Below are positions 52,831 to 61,131 of a stretch of DNA of 64,000 nucleotides, one piece after another; the stretch's first letter is position 1, and each line of letters opens with the position of its first letter. A program made the position numbers and the translations under genes. The notes under the pieces were generated by a model. That model was given only the letters and a program-made list of their open reading frames with translations, was not told the DNA's origin and did not search any database. Source of the stretch: Pseudolachnospira sp051055405 (GTDB lineage Bacteria > Bacillota > Clostridia > Lachnospirales > Lachnospiraceae); NCBI RefSeq assembly GCF_051055405.1, contig NZ_CP167068.1, positions 682,001 through 746,000 of the forward strand, read 5' to 3'.

Positions 52831-53751
52831 CTAGGGGAGGATAAAGTGGGTGGTTTCCTGTTCCCGTTTGATTACTTCCTGTACATATCTTTGACACATC
52901 TCAATCGTTTCTGTTAAAGCCGGATAGATGAATTTATTCTTGTGATAGACGATGGAAAATTCTCGGAGCAGTGTGACGTCTTTAATCGGAATTGCATAAA
53001 ATTCGCCGGAGTTTAATTCATCGGCTACCAGAATCGAGGATGCAATGGTGACGCCATGGCCGCTGCGGACCGCGGACAGGATGGCTTCATTTCCGGAGCA
53101 TCGCCAAATTTCTCGATAAGTAACCCCATGTTGTTTTGCAAGCTGGAGAAGATAGTTCGTCAAGTAGCTATAACTTTCCCGGGAGATCACCGATTCTCCC
53201 TGCAGGTCCTCCATGGTGATGGATTGGCCGTAGAATTTGTGCTTTTTGCTGCAAATTAAGCATAGCTGATCCGTCAGCAAATGGGTACATATGATATTGG
53301 GGTCGGAGATAACTCCTTCCACGATCCCGATGTCCAGTTCGCTGTCTAGGATCATCTGTTCCACCGTTTTTGTGTTGGTGACCCGAATATTCAGTTCAAT
53401 TTGCATGAAGTCATCTTCCATACGCTTTACAATTTCTGGAAGGAAGCAAGTACTAAAAACGATGGTCGCGCCCAAACGAACAAGGGGTTTGGCCGCTACA
53501 TGCTTTAGTTCCAGTTCCATGGTATCAAAGGAGGAAACAATATAGCGGGCGTAAGGGAGAAGACGCCGTCCGTTGTCTGTGAGGTACAGGCGTTTCGAGA
53601 GACGGTCGAACAGTTTTATCCCGTAGTAGTTCTCCATTTCAGCAATCGCCTGGCTGATGGAAGGCTGGGCAATGTGCAGCGCTTTGCTGGCGGCGTTCAT
53701 GGTCTGATAGTCAACCACGGCAATAAAAATACGAAGATAGCGGATGGTCAT
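52831..53751 (-). CDS. LysR-family transcriptional regulator
   Basis: This 306-residue regulator has the N-terminal helix-turn-helix (MTIRYLRIFIAVVDYQTMNA, SISQAIAEMENYYGIKLFDR) and the effector-binding domain with typical segments (ELDIGIVEGVISD; SAVRSGHGVTIASSILVADE). It is divergent from aroD and the tct genes and very likely controls them in response to their substrate. AAGGAGG precedes its start. Confidence 0.94.
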   Translation of the reverse strand: MTIRYLRIFIAVVDYQTMNAASKALHIAQPSISQAIAEMENYYGIKLFDRLSKRLYLTDNGRRLLPYARYIVSSFDTMELELKHVAAKPLVRLGATIVFSTCFLPEIVKRMEDDFMQIELNIRVTNTKTVEQMILDSELDIGIVEGVISDPNIICTHLLTDQLCLICSKKHKFYGQSITMEDLQGESVISRESYSYLTNYLLQLAKQHGVTYREIWRCSGNEAILSAVRSGHGVTIASSILVADELNSGEFYAIPIKDVTLLREFSIVYHKNKFIYPALTETIEMCQRYVQEVIKREQETTHFILP

Positions 53752-53870
53752 GGGAAAGCCTCCTTTTGGGAAAATAAAATCCCAAGAGTTTATAATAAAA
53801 ACACTATTAAAATTATCAAAGTTACGTATTATACATATATTATCAAATATGCTATCCTATTGTCAAGAAT

Positions 53871-53880
53871 CTTGATCAAG
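53871..53880. promoter_or_regulatory. Palindrome in the LysR/aroD intergenic region
   Basis: CTTGATCAAG is a perfect 10-bp palindrome about 40 bases before aroD, inside the AT-rich 165-base gap shared with the LysR gene. It is a candidate regulator site. Confidence 0.4.
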
Positions 53881-53916
53881 TACTCAGAATATAACCAGAG
53901 GAGGTTGTGAACGATA

Positions 53917-54687
53917 ATGGCAGAGTGCTGTTGCAGAAAAACAGTAAAGCTTCGGAATGTGGTTTTGGGTTCCGGATCTTTAGCGTTGATTATGCCAATT
54001 GCGGCAAAAGATACGGAGGAAGTGGTTTCTTTAGCCAAAGAATTTGAAGCCTATGACCCGGATATTTTAGAATGGAGGGTCGACTATTTTGACGAAGTAG
54101 AAAACATCCCGATTTTATTAGAGGCGGCAAAGGCGCTTCGAGAGACGGTGGGAGATCGGGCTGTGATGGCTACTCCCAGACATAAGGAAGAGAACGGCGT
54201 TCGGGAGATTAAACCGGAGAAGAAAAAAGAGATTTTGCTTGCATTGATTCGCAGCGGAGTCATCGATATGGTAGATGTAGAGATGCGTTATGGCGAAGCT
54301 TACATCCGAAGCCTCCAGGAAGAGTGTCAGAAATATGGCGTGGCTTTGATGGTTTCTTACCATGATCTGCAGCATACTCCGGACAGTGCGGAAATCATTT
54401 CTCTTTTGAAAAAAGAAGTAGAATTGGGAGCGGACGTTTGTAAAGTGTCCTTTGTGGCGGAAACGTATGGGGACAATGACCGGCTCGGCAAAGCCATTGC
54501 TGAGGCCAGAACGGCCGGCGTAGATGCTCCGATTGTATCGATCTCAGCAGGCCCGAAAGGGACTCTGTCTCGTATTTGTGGGGATGTATTTGGCTCCGAC
54601 GGAACTTTTGTATCTACTGGAAAGACACATCAGATTCATATTGACGATGTCAGAGCTCTTCGCAAGAGCTTAAAGTTAGATCATTAA
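53917..54687 (+). CDS. aroD: Type I 3-dehydroquinate dehydratase
   Basis: This 256-residue enzyme interconverts 3-dehydroquinate and 3-dehydroshikimate through a Schiff base. The catalytic pair is visible: His149 in VSYHDLQHTP and Lys176 in ADVCKVSFVAET; EWRVDYFDEV and GTFVSTGKTHQIHIDD complete the site. AGAGGAGG precedes the ATG. Since it heads a cluster with a carboxylate transporter, an amidohydrolase and a divergent LysR gene, and no other aro genes are near, a catabolic role in quinate/shikimate use is more likely than aromatic biosynthesis. Confidence 0.95.
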   Translation: MAECCCRKTVKLRNVVLGSGSLALIMPIAAKDTEEVVSLAKEFEAYDPDILEWRVDYFDEVENIPILLEAAKALRETVGDRAVMATPRHKEENGVREIKPEKKKEILLALIRSGVIDMVDVEMRYGEAYIRSLQEECQKYGVALMVSYHDLQHTPDSAEIISLLKKEVELGADVCKVSFVAETYGDNDRLGKAIAEARTAGVDAPIVSISAGPKGTLSRICGDVFGSDGTFVSTGKTHQIHIDDVRALRKSLKLDH

Positions 54688-54718
54688 CAAAAGGAAGAAG
54701 TAAGGAGGAAAAAGAAAA

Positions 54719-55834
54719 ATGAATGGAAAAGTGAAAAAAGCGTTGGCCTTTTTTATGGCCGGAGTTTTAGCCATGGGAACCTTGGCTGGATGTTCTTCGG
54801 AGGGCGGAAAGGATTCTACTGCGGCAGGTACCCAGGGCGCTGGGACGGCGGCAGGCACCCAGGCTGCCGGAAGTGAGAATGCAGGCGGGGACGCGGGAGA
54901 TTACCCCAATCAGGCCATTACCGGCGTCAGTACGTTCAGCACCTCTTCGGGCACTTTCAGCGATGCCGTAAAGATTTGCGGCTTGGCAGAGCAGTTCCTG
55001 GGCGGAAGCATTACGGTTGTAGACCGCGCCGGCGGTTCCGGAGCGGTTGGCACAGATTTTGTGTACAGTTCGAAGCCGGATGGTTATACGCTGCTGTGCG
55101 GTACGGACAGTGTCTCCCTGTTTGGCGTAATGGAACTGTCCGATATTACTTACGATGATTTTATTCCAGTACTTTTGGCTTACGGAAAAGTATTTTATCT
55201 GATTGGAAACAAAGATTCCAAATACAACTGCTTACAGGATCTGATCGACGATGCCAAGGCCAATCCAGGACGTGTAACGGTAGCGATCACTGGCGCTGGC
55301 AGCGTGCCTGCAGTGTGGTTCTCCCTGTTTGCAAAGCATTTTGACGTACAGTTCAATATTGTTCAGTATGAAGGAAATGGAGATGCAATGACAGCCCTGA
55401 TGGGCGGCCATGTAGATGCGTTTATCACCAACACGCAGCAGAGCCTGTCCTATGTAGAATCCGGCGATGTGAAACCGATCACGCTGTTGTTTGATAATGA
55501 TATTCCGATTTTGGAGGGGACGGAGAAATTGTCCGAAGCATATCCGGAACTGGCGAAGTACAGCGGATTTGGAAACTTCTTCCAGATTTCTGTCCATAAG
55601 GATACGCCGCAGGCGATTGTAGATAAGCTGAAAGATGCGTTCTTGCAGGCGTACAATACTCCGGAATTCCAGCAGTATATCGAGGATAACGGACATGCTC
55701 CCCTAGGTATCAGCGGCGATGAGGCGATTGAATATGAGAAGCGCCATCAGTCCATGGCTTCTTACATCATGTATGATGTGGGCGCGACGGAAATCAATCC
55801 GGCGGATCTCGGCATTGAGCGTTTAGCAGAGTAA
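54719..55834 (+). CDS. tctC: TctC-type solute-binding lipoprotein
   Basis: This 371-residue protein is the binding component of a tripartite tricarboxylate transporter (Bug family). It has a lipoprotein signal (LAGC, Cys25), a short Ala/Gly-rich linker, and the core with VVDRAGGSGAVGTDFVYSSK and VAITGAGSVPAVWFSLFAKH. It would capture a carboxylate outside the cell for TctAB. AAGGAGG precedes the ATG. Confidence 0.92.
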   Translation: MNGKVKKALAFFMAGVLAMGTLAGCSSEGGKDSTAAGTQGAGTAAGTQAAGSENAGGDAGDYPNQAITGVSTFSTSSGTFSDAVKICGLAEQFLGGSITVVDRAGGSGAVGTDFVYSSKPDGYTLLCGTDSVSLFGVMELSDITYDDFIPVLLAYGKVFYLIGNKDSKYNCLQDLIDDAKANPGRVTVAITGAGSVPAVWFSLFAKHFDVQFNIVQYEGNGDAMTALMGGHVDAFITNTQQSLSYVESGDVKPITLLFDNDIPILEGTEKLSEAYPELAKYSGFGNFFQISVHKDTPQAIVDKLKDAFLQAYNTPEFQQYIEDNGHAPLGISGDEAIEYEKRHQSMASYIMYDVGATEINPADLGIERLAE

Positions 55835-55874
55835 GACTTTGTCTGCCAGAGCAGATATCATAAGGAGAAGAAGC

Positions 55875-55913
55875 TGCCTGCGGACAAAAGGGGAGGTCCG
55901 TTGTCCGCAGGCA
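55875..55913 (+). promoter_or_regulatory. Stem-loop between tctC and tctB
   Basis: A perfect 13-bp stem (55875-55887 with 55901-55913) and 13-base loop lies 40 bases after tctC without a T tract. It probably protects the tctC mRNA end so that more binding protein than permease is made. Confidence 0.7.
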
Positions 55914-55988
55914 ATATCCTAGGGGCGTTTTAGACAGTCCCTATGTCATCAGAAGCGCTCTGTGAAATTCTAAGCTTGGAGGATGAAA

Positions 55989-56486
55989 ATGAATAAGAAG
56001 ACAGACCGTACCCGGTCCTATATGATGATTCTGTTCATGCTGATTATCAGTGTGGCGGCTTTGATCGGTTCTCTTCAAATTTTTATGAAGCGGCCTGGCC
56101 TGGCGGATGCGGGTATGTATCCCCTTTTGATGTCTGGTCTGATGGTACTTACCATGATCGGCGCTTTGCTGGAAGCTTATCGCTGGGCGAAGAAAGCAAA
56201 GAAGGATAGCAAAGCAGAAGAAGAGACAGAAAAGGGAAATACGATTTTAGCAGCTTTAAAAGCAGAATTTCCTGCCAGAACCGTTTTTCTGGGGGCTTGT
56301 ATGCTCGGCTATGGAATTCTATTTCATTTCGTCGGTTTCTATATCTCCACAGCCCTGTTTATGCTGGTATCCATGTTGGGACTGTACCGCGGGAAAAAGG
56401 TAAAGATGACGATATTCGTGACGGCGCTTACGCTGGTCTGCGTTTATGTGATCATCGAAAAGATTTTTAATATTCCGTTGCCGTAA
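55989..56486 (+). CDS. tctB: TctB-type small permease subunit
   Basis: This 165-residue membrane protein has four hydrophobic segments and the layout of TctB (RPGLADAGMYPLLMSGLMVL; GYGILFHFVGFYISTALFML). TTGGAGG is six bases before the ATG at 55989, whereas the ATG at 55983 directly abuts it. It works with TctA. Confidence 0.9.
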   Translation: MNKKTDRTRSYMMILFMLIISVAALIGSLQIFMKRPGLADAGMYPLLMSGLMVLTMIGALLEAYRWAKKAKKDSKAEEETEKGNTILAALKAEFPARTVFLGACMLGYGILFHFVGFYISTALFMLVSMLGLYRGKKVKMTIFVTALTLVCVYVIIEKIFNIPLP

Positions 56487-56520
56487 TCAGAGTTTTTAAT
56501 TGGAGATAAGGAGATAACCA

Positions 56521-58026
56521 ATGATTGAACATTTGATGGTATTATTTTTTAATCCGTCCTTACTGTTGTATCTGACGGGCGGTATGATTTTCGGTATGTA
56601 TGCCGGAGCCATTCCGGGCATTTCCGTTACGATGGCGGCCTCTTTGATTATTTCATTTACCTTTTCCTGGTCGCCTATGCCTGCGATTGCGGCGATTCTG
56701 GGTACTCATATCGGCGGCGTATACGGCGGATCCCGTTCGGCCATTTTGTTAAACGTACCGGGCACGCCGGCATCCATCGCTACCACTTTTGACGGATACC
56801 CTCTGGCTCAGAAAGGCGAGGCAGCCCATGCGCTGACCACCACGGCGGTTCAGTCGGTAGTCGGCGGCATCATCGGAGCTCTTTTGCTGCTCCTTGCCGC
56901 TCCGCTTTTGACAAAGTTTGCGCTGCTCTTTGCGGCAAGAGATTATTTCTTCCTGTCTTTGCTTGGCATTTTTCTCTTAAGCGGTATGACGGGAAAATCC
57001 TACAGCAAAGGGATGTTTTGCGGATTTTTAGGAATGTTTCTCGGCTCCATCGGTATGGATCAGATGACGGCTGTGAAACGATTTACCTTTGGTTCCATTG
57101 AGTTGACTTCCGGTTTGGCGGCAGTGGCGGTTTGCTTCGGTATGTTTGGTATTGCGGAGTCCTTAAATCAGGTCAGCGATCCGGAAAACGTAACGGTAAA
57201 AAAGCAGAAACTGGATAAGTTAAAAGTAGACTGGAAAGAGACGATCAAGCATCTTCCTTTGACGATTCGTTGTTCTCTCATCGGCGGAATTATCGGCGCG
57301 CTGCCTGGAACAGGCGGAAATATCGCTTCCATCGTGGCCTATAACTACGCGAAGAAAAATGTAAAGAATCCGGAGGTCCCTTTTGGTGAGGGCGCGATCG
57401 AAGGCCTGGTAGCTCCGGAAAGTTCCAATAACGCGGCGGTGGGCGGAGCATATGTGCCCATGCTGGCCTTGGGAATTCCGGGCGATAATACCAGCGCGAT
57501 TTTAATTTCTGCCCTCTATATCCATGGCGTAACACCTGGAACGACACTGATGACCAATTCTCCGGATATGTATTATCTGATCATCGCCTGTATCCTGATC
57601 GGTAATATTATCCTCTTGCCGGTATCCCTATCCGGTATTAAGATTTTTGCAAAAATTGCGGAAATTCCCAAAGAAATCCTTCTGCCCTTGATCGTAGTAC
57701 TCTGCGTGGTGGGCGGCTATGCGATCAATAAATCCGAATTCGACGTATTTGTGGTATTGATCTCTGGATTCTTTGGATATCTGTTTAAACGTCATGATTT
57801 CCCGGTCGGTTCGATCATTTTGGGGCTGATTTTGTCTTCTTTGATCGAGTTAAACCTAAGAAGAGCCCTGAATGCTGCTTTCCTTAGCATTCCGGAATTG
57901 TTCCTGCAGATCGTGACCAGCCCGCTGTCTCTGATCTTGTTCCTGTCGATCGTGATGTTGACGCTTTATCAGGTTCCGGCAGTAAAAAGAGGCATTGCAG
58001 GGTTAAAGACAAAAAAAGCAAAATAG
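56521..58026 (+). CDS. tctA: TctA-type large permease subunit
   Basis: This 501-residue protein with about twelve membrane helices is the main channel of the tripartite tricarboxylate transporter. Signature segments are GMYAGAIPGISVTMAASLII, GGVYGGSRSAILLNVPGTPA and PESSNNAAVGGAYVPMLALG. AAGGAG lies before the ATG. The system is driven by an ion gradient; the substrate is probably a hydroaromatic or tricarboxylic acid given aroD nearby. Confidence 0.95.
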   Translation: MIEHLMVLFFNPSLLLYLTGGMIFGMYAGAIPGISVTMAASLIISFTFSWSPMPAIAAILGTHIGGVYGGSRSAILLNVPGTPASIATTFDGYPLAQKGEAAHALTTTAVQSVVGGIIGALLLLLAAPLLTKFALLFAARDYFFLSLLGIFLLSGMTGKSYSKGMFCGFLGMFLGSIGMDQMTAVKRFTFGSIELTSGLAAVAVCFGMFGIAESLNQVSDPENVTVKKQKLDKLKVDWKETIKHLPLTIRCSLIGGIIGALPGTGGNIASIVAYNYAKKNVKNPEVPFGEGAIEGLVAPESSNNAAVGGAYVPMLALGIPGDNTSAILISALYIHGVTPGTTLMTNSPDMYYLIIACILIGNIILLPVSLSGIKIFAKIAEIPKEILLPLIVVLCVVGGYAINKSEFDVFVVLISGFFGYLFKRHDFPVGSIILGLILSSLIELNLRRALNAAFLSIPELFLQIVTSPLSLILFLSIVMLTLYQVPAVKRGIAGLKTKKAK

Positions 58027-58045
58027 TGAAAGTGAGGCAATAACA

Positions 58046-58882
58046 ATGCAGATTATTGATATGTATCTTCGTCCCCCGATTGAAGGATTTCTTCGCGGCT
58101 CCCTCTACAACGACCCGGTGCGTGCGGCGGATTACTGCCGGCGTTGGGACGTATCTCTTCCGGAGTCTGTGAAACAGCAGTCGGTCGAGCTTTTGTTACA
58201 GGAAATGGACGAATATAATATCATCGGCGTGGTACCGGCCAGAAAGCGGAAGCCATATTATATGAACAACGATGAGATCGTAAAGCTGCTGGAGGATTAT
58301 CCGGGACGCTTTATCGGCATGGCTGCCATCGACGGAAACGCTTCCGTAGAAGAGACCATGTACGAGATTGACAAGTATGCGGTTTCCGGTCCTTGTCAGG
58401 GCATGACCTTTGAACCTGGCTACTTTGATCCGGAGACGCCTTTGGATGACGCTCGTTTTGAGCCGATTTTCGAGAAGTGCCAGAAGGAAAATATTCCGCT
58501 GCTGCTTCCCTACGGCGGCAACTGCAATCGTACGATCCGCTGCTATCAGCCAGTGATGATCGACAATGTCTGCCTGAAGTACCCAGATCTGCATATCATT
58601 TTGACCCACGGAGGCTGGCCTTACGTGGCGGAGATGTGCTACATTTCCTTTAAACGTCCGAATTTGTATATTTCTCCGGATGTTTACGGCGTACATACTC
58701 CAGGTTCCGATGGATACTATGAGGCGGCGAATTATTATCTCCATGACAAGATGATCTTTGGCTCTTGTTATCCCAGCAACTCGATTAAAGATCTGATCGA
58801 GTACAACCAGGCGCGGGTGGAAGAGCGTTGCTGGCAGGAATACTTCCATGACAATGCGGCGCGGGCATTGAATTTGATTTAA
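58046..58882 (+). CDS. Amidohydrolase-2 family protein lacking metal ligands
   Basis: This 278-residue TIM-barrel protein belongs to the amidohydrolase_2 group (PF04909-like), recognised from DYPGRFIGMAAID, HIILTHGGWPYVAEMCYISF and NLYISPDVYG. However, the N-terminal HxH motif is replaced by IIDMYLRPP, the middle His region reads LLLPYGGNCNRTI, and the final Asp is Cys in FGSCYPSNS. Only the LTHGG His remains. The enzyme may be metal-free or a non-catalytic binder. It ends the aroD-tct operon. Confidence 0.85.
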   Translation: MQIIDMYLRPPIEGFLRGSLYNDPVRAADYCRRWDVSLPESVKQQSVELLLQEMDEYNIIGVVPARKRKPYYMNNDEIVKLLEDYPGRFIGMAAIDGNASVEETMYEIDKYAVSGPCQGMTFEPGYFDPETPLDDARFEPIFEKCQKENIPLLLPYGGNCNRTIRCYQPVMIDNVCLKYPDLHIILTHGGWPYVAEMCYISFKRPNLYISPDVYGVHTPGSDGYYEAANYYLHDKMIFGSCYPSNSIKDLIEYNQARVEERCWQEYFHDNAARALNLI

Positions 58883-58925
58883 AACGGCCTGCGGAGAGGA
58901 AACGTAGAAGCAGTCAAGTAGAAAG

Positions 58926-58968
58926 AAGGGCGAAGGCGATGAAAAAGGAATGGCTTTCGCCCTTTTAT
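58926..58968 (+). terminator. Terminator of the aroD-tct operon
   Basis: A 12-bp stem (58926-58937 with 58953-58964, one G-U pair) with a 15-base loop ends in TTTTATT. Confidence 0.85.
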
Positions 58969-59020
58969 TATGAAACTCCCTTTTATTAAAAAAATCACAA
59001 GGAAAAGGTGGACAAAAGAC

Positions 59021-59743
59021 ATGGAATATGCAATAATTCTCTTGGCGGCAGCTTTTGGCGGTCTTATCAATGTATTGACGGGTTTTGGATGCGGGATTGT
59101 TGTTATGGTTTTTCTGCCATATCTTTTTCCACTTCCTCATGCGGCGTCCATATCCAATGTGATCAGCCTTTGCCTGATTACCTCCTTTGCGATCAAATAC
59201 CGGAAGCAGGTGAAAATTTCTTCGTTTCCTGTCCCGTTTCTCTGTTATGCGTTGACGGCGGCGTTGGCGATTACGATATCCGCCCGGATCCATGCGGCGG
59301 TACTAAAGCCTTATTTCGGCCTATTTTTGATTGTGGTGGCGATTTATTTTGCTTTTGTGGCGCCAAATCTGAAACTGACGGCGAATGGGTGGACAGCCGC
59401 TATCTGCGCTCTCTTGTCCGGTTTGTCTCAGGGCTTTTTCGGGATTTCCGGGCCGCCGATGGCGCTATATTTTTTACTGATTTCAGAAACCAAAGAACAG
59501 TATATCGGAAATCTGCAAGTGTTTTCTCTATTTACCAGTGTATTTGCCTTGGGGATGCGAATCTACAGCGGTACCTTTCATGTATCCATGCTTCCCATGG
59601 CGGCAATCGGGGTGGTCGGCGTATTTTTGGGAAAGGCCGTCGGGATGCGTATCTCAGTGGGGATAGACATGGAGCGAATGAAGAAGATTGTTTATCTGTT
59701 TCTGGGAATTTCCGGATTTTGGACTTTTATCAGCAATCTTTAA
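59021..59743 (+). CDS. TauE/SafE-family membrane exporter
   Basis: This 240-residue protein has about eight membrane helices in two repeats, with the family motifs GGLINVLTGFGCGIVVMVFL and LLSGLSQGFFGISGPPMALY. The family moves sulfite, sulfoacetate or other organic anions. I set the start at ATG 59021 because the longer frame begins inside the upstream terminator. It follows the amidohydrolase and may handle an end product of that pathway. Confidence 0.88.
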   Translation: MEYAIILLAAAFGGLINVLTGFGCGIVVMVFLPYLFPLPHAASISNVISLCLITSFAIKYRKQVKISSFPVPFLCYALTAALAITISARIHAAVLKPYFGLFLIVVAIYFAFVAPNLKLTANGWTAAICALLSGLSQGFFGISGPPMALYFLLISETKEQYIGNLQVFSLFTSVFALGMRIYSGTFHVSMLPMAAIGVVGVFLGKAVGMRISVGIDMERMKKIVYLFLGISGFWTFISNL

Positions 59744-59763
59744 AATAAGAAGGGATAATTGCT

Positions 59764-60837
59764 ATGAGACTTTCCTATTTTGTTTCCGAAAAAGACTACC
59801 TGTCGGCGCTTTTGTATCTGCTAAGGCGAAAAATCCAGACGCCTTTGGGGGGCTTTACCGCTTTTGTATTGACGATTGGACAGTTCCTCGCCGTAATCGG
59901 TTTTTGCATTGCCGGTCTGATTACAGGGCCGAGAGCGATCTTTTTGGTGATTCTTTCTGGAATTGTTTTTGCCATGAATGGAATCCTCTATCTTCCTACC
60001 CCCCAGAAGGCAAAGATTTTGTTTGCCCGAATGAAGAAAGGCGGCCAGTGGGATGCGGAATATGAAAAAAAGCATACCTTAACTTGGGAGGAGGATAAAC
60101 TCGTTCTTCAATATGGCAAGGTACGGCGGAAATTGCCGGCTGCCTCGATTTCTCAGGTAGTGAAGTGGAAGAACGCGCTGCTGGTGATGACCGGCGATGT
60201 GCTTTATTGCGTGGTTCCGGAATCCGCCTGGAAGGAGAAGGGGAACGGTTCTCCGGAAGATTTGATTCGGGAGATTCGGGACCGAAAGTTTGCAGAGTAT
60301 CGGGAGGCGATTCTGGAAAAGCGGGAAGCCTTGGAAAATGAGGGGAAGAAGCCGTATCGCTATCATTACACGAAAGAACGCTATTTGAGCGACTTAAAAG
60401 AAGCGCATCGGAAAGCTTACACCATGGGATTTGCCTGGAGGGGACAAGCTTTGATCCGGATTGGAGGCGCTGTTTTGCTGTTTGCCCTCTGGACGCAGCC
60501 TTTGGAGCAGGGATGGAAAGTCCTCGCCACGGCAGCGGCCTTGATCTTGCTTTTTCCGTATATTCGTACCTTTAGTTTTTTGCTGAATCTTTCTTTAGAG
60601 CGGGGCGTGAGAGAAGTTCTTACTTTTTGTCCCGGTACAGAGGCAGAATTTTATGTATCGGAACAGGAATTGGTATTTCTAGGAGATATTCACTGTCTGG
60701 TGATTCCCTGGGGAGACGTTCTGGCAGTGAAGAAATTGAGCGGGGGACTTGCTTTTTATCTGAAAAACCAGCTGATCGTACCTTTGCCAGGGGATGGAGA
60801 GGAACTTTTCGCTCTGGTACAGAGAAAAGGAGAGTAG
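59764..60837 (+). CDS. Duplicated YcxB-like membrane protein
   Basis: This 357-residue protein appears to have two similar halves, each with a pair of membrane helices followed by a beta-rich cytosolic part: one ends with LVLQYGKVRRKLPAASISQV and the other with LVFLGDIHCLVIPWGDVLAV. This is the pattern of YcxB-like proteins, whose function is unknown. A charged, helical stretch (about residues 160-215) joins the halves. It has AAGGGATAATTGCT before the ATG and sits 20 bases after the TauE gene. Confidence 0.72.
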   Translation: MRLSYFVSEKDYLSALLYLLRRKIQTPLGGFTAFVLTIGQFLAVIGFCIAGLITGPRAIFLVILSGIVFAMNGILYLPTPQKAKILFARMKKGGQWDAEYEKKHTLTWEEDKLVLQYGKVRRKLPAASISQVVKWKNALLVMTGDVLYCVVPESAWKEKGNGSPEDLIREIRDRKFAEYREAILEKREALENEGKKPYRYHYTKERYLSDLKEAHRKAYTMGFAWRGQALIRIGGAVLLFALWTQPLEQGWKVLATAAALILLFPYIRTFSFLLNLSLERGVREVLTFCPGTEAEFYVSEQELVFLGDIHCLVIPWGDVLAVKKLSGGLAFYLKNQLIVPLPGDGEELFALVQRKGE

Positions 60838-60873
60838 CTTTTAACAATTGAAAATGATATGGTGAAAACGAAG

Positions 60874-60905
60874 AAAAAGAATTTCGCTTTGCGAAATTCT
60901 TTTTT
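60874..60905 (+). terminator. Terminator after the YcxB-like gene
   Basis: A perfect 14-bp stem (60874-60887 with 60891-60904) with a 3-base loop is flanked by A and T runs. Confidence 0.92.
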
Positions 60906-61049
60906 ATTCTATAGGAAATGGGGGCGGAATTTCCTGCTTGATGGAATAAAAAGCGCTTGGCGGTGAATGGGTGTGAGGAGAAAAGGGGAAGATGTAACAA
61001 AGGGGAAGTATGTACAAGTCGAAATTTGTGGAAAAACAAAAATGAAATG

Positions 61050-61078
61050 TTAGACAGGGGGGGGGTAAAAGGTATTAT
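61050..61078 (+). promoter_or_regulatory. TRAP promoter with a G9 tract in its spacer
   Basis: TTAGAC (61050-61055) and TATTAT (61073-61078) are 17 bases apart, and the spacer contains nine consecutive G (61057-61065). Change of the run length would alter promoter spacing. The rest of the 294-base gap 60838-61131 holds only the terminator. Confidence 0.55.
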
Positions 61079-61131
61079 TATTTGTATAGATTTTAAATAT
61101 AACTAAATATTAAAAAAGAAAGGAAAAAAGT

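Noticed and set aside
58970..59020. A longer N terminus for the TauE/SafE protein.
   Set aside because: It starts at the end of the operon terminator. The ATG at 59021 begins the first membrane helix and has a purine-rich site upstream.
59008..60065. Second plus-strand frames overlapping the TauE and YcxB-like genes.
   Set aside because: They are rich in Cys, Ser and Arg and have no family features, as expected for out-of-frame reading.
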